Assembly: GCA_002751075.1 (NCBI GenBank)
Contig: NAOQ01000078.1
Coordinates: 105,499 to 156,531, forward strand
DNA: 51,033 nucleotides
Origin: Ichthyophonus hoferi
Taxonomy: Eukaryota; Opisthokonta; Ichthyosporea; Ichthyophonida; Ichthyophonidae
Direction: 5' to 3'
Both the position numbers and the translations under genes were made by a program. Below, one piece after another: positions 13,287 to 24,476 of this stretch (position 1 is its first letter; each line of letters starts with the position of its first letter). A model generated the notes under the pieces. The model saw nothing but the letters and a program-made list of their open reading frames with translations. It was not told the origin of the DNA and did not search any database.

Positions 13287-14263
13287 TTGCTAGCATTTAA
13301 TCCTTTCCTATGTCTTAGCCATTTTAAATATATCGATATGCTTCTTCCTACCCCAAGCGAAATGTTCATCATATACAGTATGCTATAATATTGTATTATA
13401 TTTTTTTTTTTTACCTGTGTGATTCTTTTTAATGTATATCATTACCTCCATATCCATCCTTTACCTACCCCCTGTACTATATTTTGATGACTTAATTGGG
13501 AATGTAACAATGTATGTTTCCACCTATATACCGTTTTCCCTCCATCACAACAGAACATTTCACAAAGAATAGTTTCATGCATATTGCTTGCACTCACAAT
13601 GAAACAACATATTACACCACCCGCTCCAAATCACCAATATATATTCTATGTAATCAATTACATAATATATTATACCGTATCATGCTACATCATACTATCA
13701 TAATAATCCTATATTAGTATCTAATATATAACACTCCCACAGACCTTATATAATATGTTTCCACGCTTTGGTATATGTATGCATCAATGGGTTGATGACA
13801 TGATTGGCTATTTCTATACGTGCTGACTTAAAGTAGTAATATACTGCTGGGTTGTTAATACTGTTGATCAATACAAGAATGATATAGGAAGATGTGGAGA
13901 AACCCTACTAAATATAGTTATATGTACAACATACGCAACATAAGTCACAATAGTTAATTATCATAGTTATTTATTACTGGGTTATTAGCTACACTATATA
14001 TGGTATACTATATCTTCTGAATATAAAGGTGTTGTTGGTGAAAGAACTGAGACACAATTATGGAATGACATTGCATAATAAAGTTTTTTATTTATTTATT
14101 TTTTGATTCTCTACCTGCAATCGTCCACTGCCATCTAAGGCGCATGGGGTAATAATGATAACACGGGTTGTAATTGACAGTACCAGTAAGCCAGCTTACC
14201 ACTGAAGTCGAATTATTGATAAATTAATCAGGTATATATATATAGGATGTTGTGCCACTCAAT
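13287..14263. other. convergent 3' spacer PSPH / RRM gene
   Basis: AT-rich spacer between two convergent genes. I see only a short poly-T run near 13390 and simple AT repeats. No exon is supported. Confidence 0.5.
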
Positions 14264-14269
14264 TTATTA
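14264..14269 (-). terminator. poly(A) signal AATAAA of the minus-strand RRM gene
   Basis: AATAAA reads on the minus strand about 21 nt after the TAA stop at 14290-14292. Confidence 0.6.
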
Positions 14270-14289
14270 GCAAACTTGCCTCTCATTGT

Positions 14290-16355
14290 TTAAAGGCTCT
14301 GTGTTGTCTGTTGTCGGTAAGGTTTTTTGCTAAGAGCTGCAAAGATAACACTACGATGTAACTTCATACCATTAAGTTTTGCTATAAGTCCTTTGGCAGT
14401 ACGATGATTGTCGACAGTGATAAAACCAAAGCTATGTGTGTGAGTAACACAATTAATGTTAGAAAAAGCAACATTGCCTTAATTTGGATATCTCTTTTAT
14501 ATAGCCATAATCATTTACTATTATTAGCAACTACCATTGTCTACGTACTCTGACAAAGAACAGTTATCATGATATAAATCTGCCAATTAGAGCACATCAG
14601 CCAACAACTACCTACTCAATTAGCTGCGCTCTTCTAGATTTATCAACACTACACACCTACTCCTGGACCTCTACGGACTTGCCTAATAATAAAAATATGT
14701 CTTTGCATATCTGTATTCTATATATGCAAAGGGACATGTTAAAACACCCCTTAATTATAAATGGTTATAGGTCACAGGGACCGAACCTGCCTCTACTTAT
14801 TTCTGATAATAATTTATTCCATAACTTAGTGATTCTCATGATTGATCAATAGGCAATAAGCGGGAGTTTATGACGAGGATAAAATAGTAAGGGGTGTTTG
14901 CAGGAGATATATATATGGGTTGGTGTCAAAACTTACTGAGATTTAGTTACAATAGCATTGGTAAATAAGTTGTTACAGTTCAACATTTTTCTACCTATCT
15001 ATTGGTTGCAATATAATACATCGTTATAATGTTATTCCTTTTTGACTGAAATAACAATTATGCCAATCTATGCCAATGTAATACAGTAGGGAAGATGTGG
15101 AAGATGTGTAATATATATAGTTAGAGATATATGAATGCAAACAGAATAAAGACAGTCAAGAAAAGCATGTAGAGAATTATAAACTCTATAAATAATATCA
15201 CAACATACCAACGAGATTCGCCGTTCCACCGGTTAGTCAAGATACGAACGCTAATATCATCAACTAATCCCTTAACTTGCACATAATCTGCAATATCCTG
15301 CGCAGTAGTAGAGTGGCTAAGTCTGCCGATAAACACGTCACACCCTTTTTCAACTTCAGAATCTTGCTTGCGCTTCCCGCCGCCTGTAGTAAGCTCACAA
15401 GTAACAGCATGGCGTACAGATTTGCGTGCCGTAGTTTTCTTAATAGTCTCGGGCGTCTTATAGCCAATTTTTTGGACCTGGAGAATGTTTGCATGTCTTA
15501 GATAGGATTGTATTACATTATATTACTGTGTTCTACTATATTCTACCGTATTCTATTATATTGTATCATGTTGCATTTGATTGCAATGGACTGTATTGCA
15601 CTAGATCCTTTTTATCACAGTGGAACGTGCAAATCTATGCCAATGTGCGGGATAATTTGTAACTTTAGTACCAGCTTATACTTAGTCCCACCTTCAAATA
15701 AGCTTCAAAACACAAAACTCTGTCAATGCACAATCGTCAGCCACATACCGTAGTGCTAAGGGCAACGACGCAAGTTTTTTGAGCGGAGGCTAGCTTACTC
15801 ACTGTAAGTTGAGCTATAAGTTGATATTTACCTTTGAGATCTCACACATGTATAGACAATGCGGAAGATGTGAGTGAACATAGTAGGATGGGTTAAATAA
15901 CAAAATTATCGAGATTTTGAGCATAAACCACTGGAATGTAGAGTCTACAATAATGTATGGCTTTAGAGTTTAAAACATTCCAAATACGCTACCGCAGGGT
16001 AGGAATGACAGAAGAGAGTAAACGAGAAGCATGGATGATTGGAGCGGGATAGACAAGGATCTTATGGATGTTTGTGTGTCGTATCGTATATATATGCAGG
16101 TTTAATAAATGTAGAAAAATAAATTGGCAGCAAAATTAGAAAAGCAATAGGGAAAGTAGTAGTGTGTTTAAGTTGTCTTGATAGATATATGAAGTTTAAC
16201 GGCCGGCAAAAAAATGCTACTGTCTTATTCACACCAGCAAACATCGCAAAAGCATAGCGCCCTATCTGAACATAAAGGGACAAGATCCGTTGGAAAATCA
16301 GCTTGAAGTACTTACTGAAGGGGATTGCAGCCCGTCTAAGCAAAGGAAAAGACAT
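14290..16355 (-). CDS. single-RRM protein with mitochondrial-like presequence, 167 aa
   Basis: Exons in transcript order: 16355-16316, 15801-15749, 15477-15209, 14431-14290, all in phase (donors GTAAGT, GTATGT, GTATGT). The N-terminus MSFPLLRRAAIPFMSKLASA is Arg/Ser/Ala-rich without acids, typical of a matrix-targeting presequence. A basic linker (TIKKTTARKSVRHA, GGGKRKQ) follows. The RRM spans about 78-155: RNP2 is VFIGRL (79-84), RNP1 is CFGFITVD (121-128), and the last strand is RSVIFAALSK. The stop follows 46 codons into the last exon. An intron falls in the codon just before FGF of RNP1. RNA binding is clear from both RNP motifs, but the target and the mitochondrial location are inference. 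Divergent from the next RRM gene. Intron 3 carries a SINE-like copy. Confidence 0.86.
14690..14872 (-). repeat. SINE-like dispersed repeat, family R1, copy B
   Basis: On the minus strand a B-box-like motif GGTTCGGTCCC (14777-14787) follows a tRNA-like stretch (ATCACTAAGTTATGG) and is followed by a body with AATTAAGGGGTGTTTTAACA and CCCTTTGC. Body and head recur at 17805-17965 and 42010-42190, and the head alone at 22030-22125. It is the best-preserved copy for the tRNA-like part. It lies in intron 3 of the minus-strand RRM gene in sense orientation. Confidence 0.6.
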
Positions 16356-17411
16356 AATTAGATAGGTAATATCCTATTGTTTACTAGCATAAAAAGCTCA
16401 ATCGATCAGTGTTCTTCAATACCAGACGTTGTTTCCATGTTGCTTGAAAATACTTCGCAATTAAACTACCTACTATGCAGAAATTTTTTCGCTTATATCA
16501 TTGCCTGAATATCATGCGAAGTTCACGCATGCTGTATCCTATAACCTATTCTTCTATACAATCAATAATATCAACCAATCGAATATACTAAAGAAAATTG
16601 CCCGTCTTAATGCCCGCATATTATAATTAAGGTAAAAGGACGCCATATAGTATATATATGATATTTTACATGCTCATATTATCAAAATTAAAAAAATTAT
16701 TTGTATAATATTATTTTATTTGTTATATTTTACTTGACTCCATTATAAAATAAATTGGAATATTAAATTAATCTAGAAAAACATTACCTTTTATTATAAG
16801 AATACTTGTCAACTATTGGTCATACTAGACCAAAAATAAATTATGAAGGTGGTTCATTAATATATATCTTGTTCTGCAAATTGTTTGTCTCATATTCATA
16901 TTAAATTTAAATATAATTTTAAATAAATATAGTGCTGGGTAAAATTATTTTGAAACTAAACATCTACTAAAAAGACATCATATTGGTTTGTGGTTCAGTA
17001 TTATTGCAATTATTTGCACCCACCAACCAGAAAAATGATTTCTAAAAGATCTTAGATATTAGGCAGAGAGAGGCCAAATATATATCTATATCTATATAAG
17101 TATAATATGGTAAAATATAATATAATATAATATAATATAATATAATATAATATAATATAATAATAAAATGTAACACATTTATAATAATATATATTATAAT
17201 ATAATATACGATAATGCTATATAATTTAATTTAATTTAACAATGTATTATATTATGCCATATCGTAGTATAATATATATATGATAAAGAACCACTAGATG
17301 GTAATCCCTGGACTGGTGGCTCAGTGAGAAAATAAAAACAAATAATTGCAAACGTAAATAAACGTACATTTAATAACACAGATATAGCGATATACAAGTA
17401 TAATGTTACTT
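16356..17411. other. AT-rich spacer upstream of the minus-strand RRM gene
   Basis: Contains CCAAT-type motifs (CAACCAATCG near 16575) that could serve the RRM gene starting at 16355, plus an ATAAT microsatellite (17103-17165). No exon recognised. Confidence 0.5.
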
Positions 17412-17696
17412 TCACTGCATTGGCGGCCTATTGCCCCACTGGGTAGGTTGTTCTAAGTTGTTACTTGCTGTATATTTATGTAATAGTATAATAATTTTTG
17501 TATGAGCACGTGAGTGGGTGTATAGGTGTTTATGTAAGCTAAAAACATACATACACGTACATATACTGTTAACAATAAACAATAGGGTAACAAGCAAACG
17601 CATTTGTGGAACTTTTTTTTCTTTTTTTCCCTATATTATGTAACTACAAACCTTACATTTTTGGTTGTTCTGTCTCCTATTCTTTTTATGGCACAT
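17412..17696 (-). CDS. possible small minus-strand gene or gene end
   Basis: Two short exons join in phase: 17696-17657 (MCHKKNRRQNNQK, donor GTAAGG) and 17467-17412 after an acceptor ATATACAG (SNNLEQPTQWGNRPPMQ, then TGA). The product is basic, then Gln/Pro-rich, like the end of an RNA-binding protein. At 31 residues it is either a fragment of a larger gene or chance. The Met may be internal. Located between two divergent RRM genes. Confidence 0.25.
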
Positions 17697-17804
17697 ATAT
17701 ATATTGTCATATGTTGTGATCTATAGATGGGTTATCTTGTCTGTAGTTCATGGTTAAATTAGTATACTCGTATGCCTTTCAGTATAACACCTTTAGTCTA
17801 TTTC

Positions 17805-17965
17805 ATTTTGTCGGAAATAAGTAAAGAGAATATCAGTTCCTGTGACTAATATTTATTGATAATTAAGATAATACCAAATTAAGGTATGTCTAAACGTGTC
17901 TCTTTGCATACACAGGGTACAGATAGATTAAGATACATTTCTGTTATTAAACATGCCAACTCTTT
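17805..17965 (+). repeat. SINE-like dispersed repeat, family R1, copy A
   Basis: Contains GAAATAAGTAAAGAGAATAT, CAGTTCCTGTGAC, ACCAAATTAAGG and TCTCTTTGCATACACAGGGT, matching copies B and C in order. The B-box region is degraded (CAGTTCCTG). Confidence 0.55.
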
Positions 17966-18156
17966 TGTCAGACTATATATGCAATAGTAGTTGCTATTAA
18001 TGTTAAATAACTATAATTATACATAAAAATATACAAATTAATTAAACATTCCTTTTTAAAATACACTTGAACTCCTCTTTTAAGATAGTAAAGTTAAATA
18101 TCATCAAGCAATATTGACAGCTCTCTTGCCTTCCAGTTTTTCAAACCGCTACTACC

Positions 18157-21100
18157 ATGGGACTATGTAGAACTATTCCGTCAATCGTATGCTTTTATTT
18201 GCCTGTGTGTACGCAAAAAACATTAATCTGTGTCTCTTTTTCCCTTAGATAATAAAGCGGAATGTGATGTCAAGGGATAATTAATACTAAAATGAATTAA
18301 CCAAAAGCTATCTTGATTACAGTATTGTACCGCTGAACTATCTAACTACTTTATGTAAAAACATAATTATATGCCAATTGTGTTAGACCCATATATTTAG
18401 AAGTACAATACTATACACCACTCATATTTTTAATATACACAAATACAAACAATAGCTATTTACGACAAAAGCTGTTGAGGCTTTGTGTATATTAATAATT
18501 CTTTTTCTGAAAATTGTGTAACATCTGGAAATAATAATATTTTTATAGTGGAATATTTTCTCCATACATAAAATTTGTTTTTCTTCAGTTACAAGATACA
18601 GAAAATCAATAAATACTATATCGCACTGAATATTAACCATCAATTGTGTTTTATCTAACATAAGCTTATTATATATTTATACAACTATATTTTCTAACAC
18701 CAATTCAATATTTTAATAGAAGAAGGGATGTAAGAATAGATTAGTAGATATGATGTGATAGTAAGTAATCAATAGAAAAACAATAATAATAATAAAAATA
18801 ATGACTTTCTCTATACATACGTTTATTAGAAGGTCACTCCTGTTGGAACATGCTTAATACGTACAACGATTTCCTAGTTACTTAGTTGTTTGTATTGGAA
18901 TACAAGATAAATTCTTTTTGTTTATTATTGGCCATTGATCAATATTAAGTATTATTTAATTAATATGTACAATAATAGATAAACTATCTATCAAACCTAG
19001 GTGGTAATGATTTAGATGGAAATAATTCTTGTATACACTATCATATATTAGACATGCAGTTTAATCCAAAGTCTGTCTTGTCGCATCACATGTGTTTATA
19101 GTGGCATAAACTAGCTACTATGTAGCTAATTTGGGGTTTCTACCTTTGGTTAGACTAGAGTCCGCAATCTGACATGCGTTATTGTCTGGATAACGGCTTA
19201 AAATAAAGACAGGGTATTTTTACTTTATATTTTAACTTTTAAATGATTTTAATACTATACCATAATTCAGGTGCAATGCGGTCTTGCTCCCCGTTTGGCA
19301 ACAGCATCTACCGTACGATCGTACTGTACCCCTAATGCAGCTACTACCATTACTACAACTACTACTAGGGAGTCCGACACCACTGACAATACCTTGTTTG
19401 TTGCTAGTCTTAGTTGGAGTATTACGGATCTCAGTCTCAAAACCATATTTCGTGAAAACGGCTTTGATGCTGTCAGTGCTATAGTCAAGACATACTCTAC
19501 AGGCAAATCCCGTGGGTATGTTTTCATGTTTTTATGCATAATGTTTTGTTATAGTTGCCTGTTTGTCTATTGATTTGGTTACGTGTATATATGTATATCT
19601 ACCTACGTATATATTATCTAACTAAATATATATGGTATCTCCTATTGTTTTCAGCCTATGCTTTATTTAGTAATCCCGTCAGATGTAGCTTTTCCTTTTC
19701 CGGTTGGACGCCTATGGAAATAGTATTTTGTTATTGTGTTGTTGTGGCAAAGGCAAAACAAATAATCCTGTAACAATATATATACATATATATATATATT
19801 ATTGCAGTAAATGGACAGATAGAAAAATATCGAGAACCAACAGTAGCTAAAAATTACAAACATACAATATTAGCAACAATAATAATAATCGAAAAACCAG
19901 CTCAGTTTCACAAAAACATTATGTGGGTCAACTTTTTTGTAGACAGAAATTTGGTATTCATTAAACATTATATAGACTTGGTTTAATGAATTACATTTCA
20001 TAAAGTAATTATGACTTTAATTGTTCATTATGCTGATTCATCTACCTATCCACATATTTACCTATCCATCTGCCTACATATCAATATACCTCTCCATCTC
20101 TTTACCTATTTATCTATCTATATTGTATATAGTTCAATTTTATTTGTATGTTTACCTATACCCTACTTTGTTTTTTATTTATGTAAATACATATAATATT
20201 TCATCCCATCTCCTTTCTCTCTTTGACAAATAAAACCCATCTCTTATTGCTGTATTTAGTGTCTAAAGAGTTTTTTCGATTTCACAAACTGTACACCTAT
20301 GTAAGTATTTGAAACTAAATATTGCTATATTTTATAAATAGAATGTTTATTTAATTTGAATATTTCTTTTTATAGCTATAATTATTTAATATTGGCAGGA
20401 ATTGCTCTTGCCTTGCGTAATAATTGCACGTCATTACTACTGATCTTACGTACTATAGACCCACCCACCCTTTTTCTCTCCCTCCCTTTCTCCTCCCCAC
20501 TCACCTCTACTCACCAATATCAGTTTACTCTTTGCTATGCGTTCACCTATTAATACTAATATATGTAGTTATTATCTTATCCATCCTGTATAGCAGCTAG
20601 TAGTTGCAAGTAGAGAATCCAAATAGAACATTCTTCTGGATTCATTCTCATTGTAGATTCATGTCTGTCGGTCTTGTCAGGGACTGGTGCGTTTTATTTT
20701 TGAAATATACAGTGCACCATATAGAGTAATTAGCAACCTAGTATTAATTACCTAATTAAATATATAACTATGACTACTTTAACCAATGTTGTATATAACA
20801 GTACTTGATACTCTGTATTGTTTTTTTTATATTTCTTATGGCAATATTAAGAGGCCGTAGTATTACACCAATGCATTGTGATTAATGTGTAAAACGAAAT
20901 ATAACGCATTTTAATATCTGTAAACTATCCGTCCATGTATATTAATTATAAAAACATAATTGGAAATAAAAGCATTTCTGTCGTGGTAAGTTCTATTTGA
21001 CGTACATCATATCTACTACTAGTTGATCAAGATAGTTATCACTAGGTAAGGGATAAGTTAAAGCTTCTGTATGTTCTGCTTGCAGTAAACATAATTGTTC

Positions 21101-22376
21101 TAGAATCAAAAATAATTTAAACTTCGTACCGTATAACTTGCAATGTATACCAGTTTTATTTTTAATATAATTCTACACACTTGACAGGTTTGGTTTTGTT
21201 AAATTTGATGATCCCGCTGTGGCTAAGCGGGCTGCTGTGACCATGAACGGCAAGGAATTTGAGGGACGGGCTATAATTACTGCCATAGCTTCTAGCACCC
21301 CATATACTGGCCCTACTCGTACTACCAATCAAGAGGATAGGAAGGAAGCTGATAGTGCAAATGATACTAAAGATAGCGATATATTTGACAGTACAAGTGA
21401 TAGCAGAAGGGATAACAGTAGAGATGGCGGGTATGGTAATGATTATAATGGATCTGATAGTAGGAGAAAAGATAACTCGAATGATAGAGGCTATGGTGGT
21501 CACGATAATAGGCAGGAACGGGGATATGGTCGTGGGAATAATAATAGAGGATATCGTAGTTATGGCAACAGGAGAGATGGTAACCATGATAACAGGAGAC
21601 AAAGTAACTATGATAGCAGGAGAGAAGGTGGATATGACAACAGGAGAGATGGTAGCTATGGCAATAGGAGTTATAGTGGTTATGACAACAGACAGGACCG
21701 TTTAGATAACAATAAGAGAGAAGGTGGATATAACAACAGGACAGAGACTCGTTATAACCGTGGTGGTGACAACAACCGTAACGATAGATACGATAATAGA
21801 AGACATGGTGGTAATGATAGCAGACGAGGTGGTGGCTATGGTGACTATGGTAGTAAGAGGGATAGTGGTTTTGACCAAGGACATGGCCATGAATATGGCA
21901 GTGACAATAACAATAACCACAGAGGTTTTGGTAAGTATAAAGTGTTTTATGATATTACTCATTGATAATTTTAGAACCTAAGCAAAAGCATATACATGTT
22001 TAAAAACCCATGAATTCGGTGTTCCATCGATTCTAAATGGATATAGACAGGTCAGAGGAACTGATCCTGTTTCTACTTATTCAACAAATGGTATTGTGGT
22101 TTGATGATTATAATTAGAATGATGGTGGAGATAATAATATTGTGATTTGATGTATAAGTTCTTGCCTATGTAAGGTACCATTTTATAGCAGAAACCCTTA
22201 AAAACCTGATAACATATTTAATATAATAGTGCTTCATTTCGTCTTTCTATTATTTTAATTTATGATTATTTGACTTCTATCTCTCCTTCATTATCTCATC
22301 CTTTCTCACACCCTATCCTATCTGTCCGGTAATTCCAGTGTATCTAAGTGGGTTATATTTTTTTGCAGATACTTGA
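18157..22376 (+). CDS. RRM protein with presequence-like start and Asn/Arg/Gly/Asp/Tyr-rich tail, 341 aa
   Basis: Exons 18157-18186, 19271-19515, 21188-21930 and 22369-22376, in phase. The N-terminus MGLCRTIPSIVQCGLAPRLA continues Thr/Ser/Arg-rich and lacks acids for about 40 residues, like a mitochondrial presequence. The RRM is at about 51-127: RNP2 LFVASL (52-57), RNP1 GFGFVKF (92-98), then AVTMNGKEFEGRAI. Residues about 140-338 are a low-complexity tail of units such as YDNRRDGSYGNRS, similar to plant and animal glycine-rich RRM proteins and probably disordered. The last coding exon is only 8 nt (completes Asp, Thr, stop). Exon 1 is the weakest part (donor GTATGC); exons 2-4 are firm. Intron 1 holds an R2 repeat just before exon 2, and intron 3 an R1 head. 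Mitochondrial location and RNA target are inference. Confidence 0.85.
18839..19216 (+). repeat. dispersed repeat family R2, copy 1
   Basis: About 380 bp, collinear with 41584-41941 (shared landmarks: TGTTGGAA, ATTATCTATCAAA-like, GCATCACATGTGTTTA, GGTTTCTA, CTGACATGCGT, TAAAGACAGGG). It lies in intron 1 of the plus-strand RRM gene, ending about 55 bp before exon 2, on the sense strand. Confidence 0.75.
22030..22125 (-). repeat. SINE-like family R1, partial copy D
   Basis: The minus strand shows GAATAAGTAGAAACAGGATC followed by AGTTCCTCTGACC, equivalent to the tRNA-like head of copy B. The body is not seen. It lies antisense in intron 3 of the plus-strand RRM gene. Confidence 0.5.
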
Positions 22377-22490
22377 AGAAGTGAGTACGACAGTTAGTCA
22401 CACCAGTGTCTTGGAATACTACAGCCATGTATAGACCTGGTCGATATTTAGTATTAACTATATAAAATTGTATAATTATAACTCGCACGA

Positions 22491-22853
22491 TCATTGCGTA
22501 TATATAGAGATTTCGATGCCAAAATTCAGCTTTAAAGAGGTCAAGTGTAGATCATACATTTCGAAAAATCCTAATTCTTAAACATTTCATTCTGATATAT
22601 GTTAGATAAAAGCCAAACATAAGAAGGTATTGGAAAAAGGAATATTTAATTAATTTAACTTTATCTACTTCTAACAAAAGGTTGGTAGTACTGGTGATGT
22701 GTAAGCCATACTTAATAATCTTGTCACATATTGCTGGGATATCTTCACCACTTTTGTTTTCATTTAGTTCCACAATGTTAGAAATTATTTGATAGCATAA
22801 GGTAATGCAATGGCAATACAACTTGAATGCTTTGCAATTGGAATATAGTTTAT
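22491..22853 (-). CDS. 3' part of an unidentified minus-strand gene
   Basis: Two exons, 22853-22669 and 22529-22491, join in phase. The acceptor ATAGACAG at 22854 opens 61 codons (KLYSNCKAFKLYCHCITLCY, ENKSGEDIPAICDKIIKYGL), ending at a GTAGAT donor; the intron has a pyrimidine tract and a TTTAAAG acceptor; the last exon adds LNFGIEISIYTQ and TGA. The incoming phase requires an upstream exon ending with one base. A candidate (acceptor CTCACAG near 23116) could not be joined convincingly. Cys-rich and helical; family not recognised. It might be a decayed gene. Confidence 0.33.
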
Positions 22854-24476
22854 CTGTCTATGTTTAGGTAAAAATTAAACCAATACACGCTGACTATAAG
22901 ATAGTCTATAAATAACCGTATAAAGTTATGTACGTACTCCAACAATCATAGTATGATTACGTGAACTTCTTTATAAATATGACATTCTTTTAGACTCTTA
23001 AATAAAGTGAAAATTTCTTTTTAAACCACAAAGTAACGCATTGCATTATGAAAAGTCACAATGAATGTAGCAATATACATGCAATGCAAATACTTCAAGG
23101 TATTACCTGTGAGATAGCAATCCAAACAGTTAAATATATAATATGCCATGCCATATACGACCATATAAATAAAGATATGAAATATACGTAAAACATTTTA
23201 GTTACAGAACATAAAAAATATATTAAAAAGCGTAAATGTCGTTAATGCTGATTTTAACTACACATTTCATGTAGCCCAACAATTAGAACTGCATATTACA
23301 AAACCACTATGTGCTAGTTTTGTGCTACTGTGTTTCATCAGAAAGAAGAACACAATATGTGACAATTATAATTATTAATAATGATTCAGAGTCAATAGAT
23401 TAATCTATAATTCTTGTTTTACAGTGAATCCTAATATCATAAATAGTGTAGAACAAATAACTTCATAACGATGTTGTACATTGCAGAAAATAGATAAGTA
23501 AAAAATATCGAGTTACAGCCCAAATACGATTTAGCTGATTTCTGATGCGGCAAATGTAACGCAATTACATTAAAGGCTTGATCCTATCACTCTTTTTTTA
23601 AAAATATGCGAAGTTGAACGCATTATGTATTACAGAAATCGGTCAATAAATACAGACAAATGATAGAAACCAAACCAACTGCTAAAATCACACCATTGTA
23701 TTTGAATGAGACTAGAATATAATAATGTCTGCCGAGTTTTTTTAATGTATGCATAGCAAAAGTAAAGATAATATAATGTAAGATAGCATAATATAATAGA
23801 ATAAAAGTATAGAAAAATATGATGTGGAGTATATATATATTATAATATACTGCTACGATAAGTTGTCTGAAAGCCGTTTTATTGAAAATAATACCTAGAA
23901 GGTTTCTTAGTGCAAAGATTTCATACTACATATAAAACAAAAATCACTACTAACTCCAATAAATTTGTTAAAAAATAATAACTCATTTGAACTGATTGGT
24001 AAAACTCGGAATATTTGCACAAGTACACTACTACTTATTCTCATTGCCAACAAGGTAAAGACAAAAAAATTAATGTAATATATAGTGGATATTACACGTA
24101 TCATACTAGAAAGGCAGCTACTATAACTAATAAAATGAAAATATTAAAAGCAACATAACATAACACTCGATATCTAAACCAATTCAAACATTTGCTGTTT
24201 TTATTTATATATTAATAGACATGTTCATAGATTTATTAACCTATATTTAAATCAACAAAAACAAATAATTATGCTTCGGTGATTTTATTTAATTCGAGCG
24301 CGAGTCTATCTTGTCTCAGAAGAAAAGTACGGCACATGTTGGATAAGATCAGCTTCTATGATACAAACCCAATAAAAATAATACAATATATTAAATTTCT
24401 AATCTAAGAACCAACCAGAATAAGATGGTAAGAATATGTCAAAGAGGAAAATCAAGAACAGAACAGGCGACAAGTC
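22854..24476. other. AT-rich spacer 3' of nucleolin gene
   Basis: Apart from possible upstream exons of the 22491-22853 gene, I see only AT-rich sequence and short open frames (for example 23907-24104, minus) without splice support. Confidence 0.4.

Noticed and set aside
21162-21965. Open frames antisense to, and in another frame of, the Asn/Arg-rich RRM tail
   Set aside because: Shadows of a repetitive coding exon; Ile/Thr-rich and Met-rich sequences are what the repeat gives in other frames.
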